Position numbers and translations under genes: made by a program
The notes under the pieces: generated by a model
What the model saw: the letters and a program-made list of their open reading frames with translations, nothing else
Databases searched by the model: none
What the model was told of the DNA's origin: nothing
Shown here: piece after piece, positions 8,343 to 13,464 of the stretch
Layout: the number at the start of each line of letters is the position of its first letter
Position numbering within the stretch: the first letter of the stretch is position 1
DNA from: an uncultured Burkholderiales bacterium
Lineage (GTDB): Bacteria; Pseudomonadota; Gammaproteobacteria; Burkholderiales; Burkholderiaceae_C
DNA: 13,464 bases
NCBI GenBank assembly: GCA_903871865.1
Contig: CAIQIL010000460.1
Span: forward strand, 1-13,464
Reading direction: 5' to 3'

Positions 8343-8714
8343 TCAGACGGGCGGCAAACCGCCGCGCGGGCCGAAGAGGCGTTCCAGCGCCGCGTCGATG
8401 ACGATGCTCCAGAGGCTGTAGAGCACCGAGCCGAACAGCGCGTGCCAGAAGCCATGCACCTGGAAGCCTTCCAGCAGGCTGGACGCCATCTGGAAGGTCA
8501 GGGCGTTGATGACGAACAGGAACAGGCCCAGGGTGAGCACCGTCACCGGCAGCGTCAGCAGGATCAGCAAGGGCCGCACGAAGGCATTGAGCAACCCGAT
8601 GACCGCCGCGGCCAGCATGGCCGAACCGTAGTTGCGGACCTCGATGCCGCTGTCCCACTGGGTCAGCAGCATGAGGGCGGCGGAGAGCAACAGCCAGCGT
8701 GCAATCATCTTCAT
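8343..8714 (-). CDS. Small four-TM membrane protein of the phage holin 4_2 family
   Basis: This is a 123-residue, strongly hydrophobic protein. Membrane spans are likely near residues 5-19, 31-46, 48-72 and 86-110, joined by short loops; a conserved-looking NAFVRPLLILLTLPVTVLTLG stretch spans the second and third (NAFVRPLL and LPVTVLTLG). This matches the family annotated as phage holin family protein or YvlD-like, which is found widely on bacterial chromosomes without a prophage. No lysis genes are nearby, so a lytic role is unlikely and its function is unknown. The ATG at 8714 was chosen over a GTG at 8753; ATG 8708 is also possible. No Shine-Dalgarno is visible. It is divergent from the diguanylate cyclase operon and convergent with pncC. 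Confidence 0.85.
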   Translation of the reverse strand: MKMIARWLLLSAALMLLTQWDSGIEVRNYGSAMLAAAVIGLLNAFVRPLLILLTLPVTVLTLGLFLFVINALTFQMASSLLEGFQVHGFWHALFGSVLYSLWSIVIDAALERLFGPRGGLPPV

Positions 8715-8722
8715 GCAACAAG

Positions 8723-8728
8723 CATAGC
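8723..8728. other. AT-rich patch in the holin/cyclase divergent region
   Basis: The 159-base divergent gap 8715-8873 has a TATGCT on the minus strand just before the holin-like ATG (complement around 8721-8726), six bases from the start codon. That is the spacing expected for a leaderless transcript. The -35 region is not recognisable. Confidence 0.2.
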
Positions 8729-8767
8729 CCAGTGAGGCGGCAGGGCCACGCACGCCCTCCGTGCCGG

Positions 8768-8796
8768 TTCAACTTTGTGGACGGCGCACCGATAAC
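8768..8796 (+). promoter_or_regulatory. Weak promoter candidate for the cyclase-kinase operon
   Basis: TTCAAC (8768-8773, three of six) and GATAAC (8791-8796, four of six) are separated by exactly 17 bases. Transcription would begin near 8803, just before the palindrome at 8808-8822, leaving a leader of about 70 bases to the ATG at 8874. Confidence 0.3.
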
Positions 8797-8807
8797 GGGC
8801 CAAGATG

Positions 8808-8822
8808 GTTCCATCATGGAAC
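8808..8822. promoter_or_regulatory. 15-bp palindrome, possible operator
   Basis: GTTCCAT (8808-8814), one central C, then ATGGAAC (8816-8822): a perfect 7-1-7 inverted repeat. It lies 11 bases past the -10-like GATAAC and upstream of the first diguanylate cyclase. A homodimeric repressor could bind there, but the regulator is unknown. A one-base loop makes an RNA hairpin role unlikely. Confidence 0.4.
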
Positions 8823-8873
8823 GGTGGGGTGCCGCCTGATCGGCGCTGGTGTCGAAGTTCGTACGGGTTGTGC

Positions 8874-10022
8874 ATGCGTGGTTTGACGGAGCGCGTTTTT
8901 GATCAACTGACACCCGCCACGCGGGTGCTGGTGGCCGTGGGGTCATCGACGCCCTTCTTCGTCCTCATCCTGCTCGGCCATGGCTGGGTGATCGCCGAGC
9001 CGAGCACCCGCGGCGCCGTGCACACCGAGGTGATGCTGGCCCTGCAAGGCTTGCTGGTGGTGGCCACGCTGCTGAGCATCGGCATCGCGGTGCACTTGTG
9101 GCCGCTGCGACAAGAGCCCGAGCCGGTGGAGGGCGCCACCCTGCTGGCCTGCCTGACCATCGGCGTGACCTACACCGTGATCGCCGTGCTCGCGGGCACC
9201 TTCACCGCGCCCACCGGCCTGGTGCTGCTGGGCGTGCTGGCCATCGGCCTCCTGCTGTTCACCTTGCGCCCCATGGTCATCGCTTACCTGGTGTGCACGG
9301 TCGTGCTGGTCGGGCACGACGTCGGGGTGCAGCTGGGTTGGTGGTCGTACGCGCCGGCCGTCACCGAGCGCATCTTCGACGGCCGCAGGCCGCAGTGGGG
9401 CTACGCGGTCTGGCGCAACGCGGTGCTGTTGTCGGCGGCGGCCGTGCTGCTGCCTTTGATCATGCTGTTGTTCGGCCGGCTCGACCGCATGCACGCCCGG
9501 CTGATGCGGCTGTCGCAGACCGACGGCCTGACGGGCCTGGCCAACCGCCGCCGCTTCATGGAGGTGCTGCAGGCCGAGGTGGCCCGGCGGCACCGCACGG
9601 ACCGGCCGCTGTGCGTGGTGCTGATCGACATCGACCACTTCAAGCACGTCAACGATGCGCACGGCCACCTTGCCGGGGACGCCGTGTTGCGCGACCTCGC
9701 TGCGCTGCTGATGGCCTCTGTGCGGGCGCCCTCCGACCTGCCGGCGCGCCTGGGCGGCGAGGAGTTCGCCCTGATCCTGCCGGACACCCCCGAGGACGAG
9801 GCCCTGGGCGTGTGCGAACGCCTGCGCGAGCGCGTGGCTGCACAAGCCTTCCAGGGCGACGGCACACCGCTGCGCATCGGCATCAGCCTGGGCCTGGGCG
9901 AGGTGCAGGACGACGACGTCGCCCGCATCCTGAGCGATGTGGACCGGGCGCTGTACTGCGCCAAGGCGGCGGGGCGCAACCGCGTGTGCCTGGCTTCGTG
10001 CTGCGAGCGGGGGGCGGCATGA
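8874..10022 (+). CDS. Membrane diguanylate cyclase (6 TM + GGDEF), first copy
   Basis: The 382-residue protein makes c-di-GMP from two GTP. Six membrane spans are likely near residues 16-40, 53-75, 86-110, 113-131, 133-152 and 179-201, followed by a GGDEF domain at about 208-375. It has DGLTGLANRRRF (217 on), IDIDHFKHVNDAHGHLAGD and an intact GGEEF A-site at 294-298, so activity is expected. The allosteric I-site is odd: the Arg and Asp before GGEEF are spaced R-A-P-S-D instead of RxxD. I chose ATG 8874; an in-frame ATG at 8805 would add 23 residues, but it overlaps the palindrome and neither has a good Shine-Dalgarno. The sensor half matches no domain I can name. Its stop overlaps the next start in ATGA, so the three genes from here on are probably one operon. 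Confidence 0.92.
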   Translation: MRGLTERVFDQLTPATRVLVAVGSSTPFFVLILLGHGWVIAEPSTRGAVHTEVMLALQGLLVVATLLSIGIAVHLWPLRQEPEPVEGATLLACLTIGVTYTVIAVLAGTFTAPTGLVLLGVLAIGLLLFTLRPMVIAYLVCTVVLVGHDVGVQLGWWSYAPAVTERIFDGRRPQWGYAVWRNAVLLSAAAVLLPLIMLLFGRLDRMHARLMRLSQTDGLTGLANRRRFMEVLQAEVARRHRTDRPLCVVLIDIDHFKHVNDAHGHLAGDAVLRDLAALLMASVRAPSDLPARLGGEEFALILPDTPEDEALGVCERLRERVAAQAFQGDGTPLRIGISLGLGEVQDDDVARILSDVDRALYCAKAAGRNRVCLASCCERGAA

Positions 10023-11242
10023 GGCAGCGCATCGTTCGCTTGGAAGCTTTGCTGCCGCGCTGGCTGGGCTGGTTGGAGGGGCGCATCGTCGAGCGGCGCG
10101 ATGCCACCAGTTGCGCGGGCTTCGTGGTGGGCGTCTGGCCCTTGCTGCTGGTGCTGTGGTGTTTGCAATGTGCCCCATTGCTGGACGACAGCGTGGCCGC
10201 CCATTACCGTCCCGGCTGGGCTGGGCGTGCGCTCGGGGCCTTGTCCCTGTTGATGGCCTGGCTGGCCGGCATGGGCGTGCTGGGCTGGCAGCGCCGCCAC
10301 GATGCCAGCCCCCAGCCCAGCTTGGTGCAGCTGACCGTGGTGCCCGGCACGCTGGGCCTGCTGTGGCTGGTCATGGGGCATGGCTTCAAGGACAACCCCA
10401 GCCCGATGCTGCTGCTCTACGTGGTGGTGGTGTCTCGCGCCCTGTTCGTGCCGCGCGCCTTGCGCTGGGCCTGGGGGCTGTCGGTGGCCAGCATCGTGGC
10501 CGCCGAAGCTTTGGCCCAGTGGGAGGTCTGGACCGATGCGCCCTTGCTCGTCCATCCCATGTTCACCGGCCAGGCACTGGCGACGTGGTGGGCCGTGTGG
10601 GTGCGGGTGGTCTTCCTGACGGGCGTGCTGCCCTTGTCGGGCGTGCTGTTCGTGCTGGCCATCGCCCTGGGGCGGCGTCGGCGCGAGCTGGAGGCGCTGG
10701 CGCGCACCGATGCGCTCACGGGCTTGTCGAACCGGCGCGAGTTCATGGCGCAGCTGGAGCGCGAATCGCGCCGCCACGTTCGCAGCGGCCAGGCCTTGTC
10801 GCTGGTACTCTTCGACGTGGACCACTTCAAGCGCATCAACGATGCCTGGGGCCATCCGGTGGGCGACCAGGTGCTGGCACGCATGGGCGCCTTGCTGCGC
10901 CAGCACACGCGCGAGCAGGTGGACACCGCGGCGCGTTATGGCGGCGAAGAGTTCGTGCTGCTGCTGCCCGACACCGACCTGGCCGGCGCGCAGCGGGTGG
11001 CCGAGAAGATCTCGCAACGGCTGCGCACCGAGCCCTTCGAGGCCCAAGGCCAGCGGTTCTCGGTCACGCAGAGCGTGGGCGTGGCCGAGGTGGTCCAGGG
11101 CGATGGCGGCTGGGCCTTGCGCGTGGCCGACCGCAACCTCTACCAGGCCAAGCAGGCAGGGCGAGACCGGATGGTGGCCAGCGTGGCCTTCGCGGAAGAT
11201 GCGGCGTTTGGCTCAAACACGGAAAGGCGCCTGCAGCCATGA
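10019..11242 (+). CDS. Membrane diguanylate cyclase (6 TM + GGDEF), second copy
   Basis: The 407-residue protein has six predicted spans between about residues 36 and 225, then a GGDEF domain with DALTGLSNRREF, FDVDHFKRINDAWGHPVGD and GGEEF at 308-312. The active site is intact. Arg and Asp of the I-site are again spaced R-E-Q-V-D, one residue more than RxxD. The stretch before the last span (DAPLLVHPMFTGQ then WAVWVRVVFL) aligns with the same place in the upstream cyclase (YAPAVTERIFDGR then YAVWRNAVLL), so the sensor regions look homologous and not only the catalytic domains. A G-rich run (about 10008-10016) before the ATG at 10019 may serve as the ribosome-binding site, in addition to coupling by the ATGA overlap. 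The stop again overlaps the following gene in ATGA. Confidence 0.93.
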   Translation: MRQRIVRLEALLPRWLGWLEGRIVERRDATSCAGFVVGVWPLLLVLWCLQCAPLLDDSVAAHYRPGWAGRALGALSLLMAWLAGMGVLGWQRRHDASPQPSLVQLTVVPGTLGLLWLVMGHGFKDNPSPMLLLYVVVVSRALFVPRALRWAWGLSVASIVAAEALAQWEVWTDAPLLVHPMFTGQALATWWAVWVRVVFLTGVLPLSGVLFVLAIALGRRRRELEALARTDALTGLSNRREFMAQLERESRRHVRSGQALSLVLFDVDHFKRINDAWGHPVGDQVLARMGALLRQHTREQVDTAARYGGEEFVLLLPDTDLAGAQRVAEKISQRLRTEPFEAQGQRFSVTQSVGVAEVVQGDGGWALRVADRNLYQAKQAGRDRMVASVAFAEDAAFGSNTERRLQP

Positions 11243-13464
11243 AGCTCAGGACGGTGTCGCGGTGGTTCTTTGTGCTGGTGGTGGCGGCCTTGCTGGCGAA
11301 CTTCGCCTTCCTGCTGCTCATCCGCACGGCCTACCTGTCGGCCGAGCAGGCGGCGCAGCGCCGCTCCGACACGCTGCGCCTGGTCTCCGAATTGCAAAAC
11401 GAAGCCGTGATGCTGCGCCGCCTGGTCAGCGCCTACACGAGCTCGGGCGCGCCGCGCTACCTGCTGTACTACTACGACATGCTGGCCATCCGCGAGGGGC
11501 GCAAGTCACCGCCGCCGGGGGCCGATCCGGTCCTGTACTGGAACGAGGTCATCGCCGGCCTGCGCGTGCACGCCCTGCCGCCAGGTGCGCCGAAGCTGTC
11601 GCTGCAGGCGCGCATGAAAGAGCTCGATTTCCGCGGCGAGGAGCGCGATGCCGTGGCCGTGGTGCTGCAGGCCACCGAGCAGCTGAAGAAAACCGAACAG
11701 GTCGCCTTCGCCGCCACCCAGGGCCTCTACGACCCCAAGCGCAAGGCCTATGTGTCCGATGGGCAGCCCGACCTGGCCTATGCCACGCAGCTGGTGCACT
11801 CGGCGGCTTACGAGGCGCAATCGGCCCAGCTGGCGCGGGCCCTGTCCACCCTCAGCCGCATCACCGACGCCCGCACCGCGGCCGAACGCAGCCACGCCTC
11901 TGAGCAGCTGGACCGCTACATCGTCATCACCATCGGCCTGGACCTGGCCGCGCTGCCCGGCCTGCTGCTGGCGCTGTACATCGTGCGCACCCGCGTGCTC
12001 AGCCCCATCGACCGGCTGGGCCATGTGGCGCGCCGGCTGGCCCGCGGCGATTACGCCACCCGCTCGGGCGGGCGCCACAAGTGGGTCGAGGAGCTCGACA
12101 CCCTGGGCGTGACGCTCAACGTCATGGCGCATGCCGTGCAGGACGACGTCAACCAGCGCGCCCGCGCCCAGCAGGAGCTGCGCGAGGCCCGCGACCAGGC
12201 CGAGGCCGCCACCCGCGCCAAGTCCATGTTCCTGGCCAACATGAGCCACGAAATCCGCACGCCCATGAACGCCATCGTCGGCATGACCCACCTGGCCTTG
12301 CAGACGCCGCTGACCGAGCAGCAGCGCGACTACCTGGGCAAGGTGCAGTCGGCCTCGGCCATGCTGCTGGGCGTCATCAACGACATCCTGGACTTCTCCA
12401 AGATCGAGGCCGGCAAGCTCACGCTGGAGTCGGCGCCCATGCGCATCGACAGCGTGGTGAACGACGCGATGATGATGGTGCGCCAGCGCGCGCAGGACAA
12501 GGGCATCGCGCTGCGCTGCGAGTTCGTCTCGCCCGAGCTGCTGGGCGAGCGCGGCCTGATCCATGGCGATGCGCTGCGCCTGGGCCAGGTGCTGGCCAAT
12601 TTGCTCTCCAACGCGGTGAAGTTCACCGAGCACGGCCACGTCACGCTGCGCGTGCGCCTGAGCGACTGGGAGCCCACCGAGGCCACGCTGCACATCGAGG
12701 TCGAAGACAGTGGCATCGGCATGAACGAGGAGCAGCTGCAGAACCTCTTCAGCGAGTTCACCCAGGCCGACGGCTCCACCACCCGGCGCTACGGCGGCAC
12801 GGGCCTGGGCCTGAGCATCACGCGGCGCCTGGTGGCGCTGATGGGCGGTGACATCGCCGTGCACAGCGAGCCGGCGCAGGGCAGCACCTTCCGCATCCAG
12901 ATGCCGGTGGTGCCGGCGCGCATCCTCGGCGCCTTGCCAGGGGCCTCGGCCGCGCACGCGGCGATGCAGGACGAGCGCCTGCGCCTGGACGGCCTGCGCG
13001 TGCTGCTGGTCGAGGACAACGCGCTCAACCAGCAACTCGCCAGCGAGCTGCTCACGCGCCGCGGGGCGCAGGTCACGGTGGCACAGCACGGCCAGGAGGC
13101 CCTGGACCTGCTGCGCCAGTCCGGTGCGCACCATGACATCGTCCTGATGGACCTGCAGATGCCGGTGATGGACGGCTACCAGGCGACCCGCAAGATCCGG
13201 GAGCTGGAGACGGAAAGGCCGGGGGAGCGTCGGGTGCCCATCGTCGCCATGACCGCCTACGCCATGAGGGAAGACCAGGAGCGATGCGTTACAGCCGGTA
13301 TGGATGACTACATCAGCAAGCCGTTCCAGCCGGAAGATATCCTGCTGGCGCTGGAGCGTTGTCAACGGCAGGGGGACAACTTTCCCTCCCCTACCCCACC
13401 ACCTCCACCCAAGGAGGAGGCAGTGAAGATGGTTTTCAATCGAGCAGGGTTGCTGGAGCGGCTC
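11239..13464 (+). CDS. Hybrid histidine kinase (HAMP, HisKA, HATPase, receiver), 3' end outside window
   Basis: 742 codons are visible and the frame runs off the window. Domains in order: TM1 at about 9-33; a periplasmic, mostly helical region of about 190 residues at 34-226; TM2 at 227-250; HAMP at about 250-305; a coiled linker; HisKA with MSHEIRTPMN and phospho-His337; HATPase_c with the N box NLLSNAVKFT from 454, DSGIGM at 490 and GGTGLGL at 519-525; and a receiver with Glu592/Asp593, phospho-Asp638 in LMDLQMP and Lys694 in SKPF. All catalytic residues are present. A Pro-rich linker follows, then VFNRAGLLERL, which resembles the entry to a C-terminal HPt domain, so a His-Asp-His phosphorelay is inferred. 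The start at 11239 overlaps the cyclase stop in ATGA, with GGAAAGG 11 bases upstream. The periplasmic part is not a domain I recognise. Confidence 0.95.
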   Translation, partial: MKLRTVSRWFFVLVVAALLANFAFLLLIRTAYLSAEQAAQRRSDTLRLVSELQNEAVMLRRLVSAYTSSGAPRYLLYYYDMLAIREGRKSPPPGADPVLYWNEVIAGLRVHALPPGAPKLSLQARMKELDFRGEERDAVAVVLQATEQLKKTEQVAFAATQGLYDPKRKAYVSDGQPDLAYATQLVHSAAYEAQSAQLARALSTLSRITDARTAAERSHASEQLDRYIVITIGLDLAALPGLLLALYIVRTRVLSPIDRLGHVARRLARGDYATRSGGRHKWVEELDTLGVTLNVMAHAVQDDVNQRARAQQELREARDQAEAATRAKSMFLANMSHEIRTPMNAIVGMTHLALQTPLTEQQRDYLGKVQSASAMLLGVINDILDFSKIEAGKLTLESAPMRIDSVVNDAMMMVRQRAQDKGIALRCEFVSPELLGERGLIHGDALRLGQVLANLLSNAVKFTEHGHVTLRVRLSDWEPTEATLHIEVEDSGIGMNEEQLQNLFSEFTQADGSTTRRYGGTGLGLSITRRLVALMGGDIAVHSEPAQGSTFRIQMPVVPARILGALPGASAAHAAMQDERLRLDGLRVLLVEDNALNQQLASELLTRRGAQVTVAQHGQEALDLLRQSGAHHDIVLMDLQMPVMDGYQATRKIRELETERPGERRVPIVAMTAYAMREDQERCVTAGMDDYISKPFQPEDILLALERCQRQGDNFPSPTPPPPPKEEAVKMVFNRAGLLERL

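Noticed and set aside
8343..8714. Prophage lysis gene, because the family name is phage holin
   Set aside because: No endolysin, spanin, structural or integrase gene is near, and members of this family are common on chromosomes outside prophages.
9401..11047. 548-codon minus-strand open frame opposite both cyclases
   Set aside because: It spans two intact GGDEF genes on the other strand and is rich in Gln, His, Arg and Ala, which is typical of a shadow frame.
11506..13365. 619-codon minus-strand open frame opposite the hybrid kinase
   Set aside because: The sense strand carries all histidine kinase and receiver motifs. The antisense product is compositionally skewed and without recognisable motifs.

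Overview
The window is very GC-rich and almost fully coding, with short intergenic gaps and strong G/C third-position bias. Together with the gene content (complex I NDUFA9-like protein, MaeB malic enzyme, ThiL-PgpA-PncC cluster, barstar/RNase pair), this suggests a chromosomal segment of a betaproteobacterium, probably Burkholderiales close to Comamonadaceae or the Rubrivivax-Leptothrix group. That placement is inference from gene families and from remembered neighbourhoods; no search was run.

Layout. (1) 2-958 (+): C-terminal part of a soluble lytic murein transglycosylase, cut by the window start. (2) 988-1953 (+): NAD(P)-binding complex I NDUFA9-like protein. (3) Convergent junction 1954-2062 with two hairpins. 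(4) Minus-strand block: barstar-family inhibitor (2063-2620), preceded on its own strand by a secreted RNase N1/Sa-like ribonuclease (2732-3193), and before that maeB (3482-5776). A terminator-like hairpin lies between the RNase and barstar genes, so this toxin/immunity pair may not be a simple cotranscribed operon. (5) Divergent from maeB, a plus-strand housekeeping cluster: thiL (5969-7105), overlapping pgpA (7102-7710) by ATGA, then pncC (7752-8294). (6) A small four-TM holin-like membrane protein on minus (8343-8714). (7) A plus-strand signalling operon of two six-TM diguanylate cyclases (8874-10022; 10019-11242) and a hybrid histidine kinase (11239 to beyond the window end). Both internal junctions overlap by ATGA.

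How the genes relate. Region 5 is metabolic housekeeping: thiamine diphosphate synthesis, phosphatidylglycerol synthesis and pyridine nucleotide salvage. The RNase and barstar are a toxin with its cytoplasmic inhibitor. Region 7 is the most interesting part. Two c-di-GMP synthases with apparently related membrane sensors, both with an I-site spaced one residue too long, are stoichiometrically coupled to a His-Asp phosphorelay kinase. A 15-bp palindrome sits in the divergent region in front of them. I see no tRNA, rRNA, CRISPR array, insertion sequence or prophage module. No stretch longer than 300 bases lacks a gene; the longest gap, 3194-3481, holds the maeB terminator candidate and a weak RNase promoter candidate.
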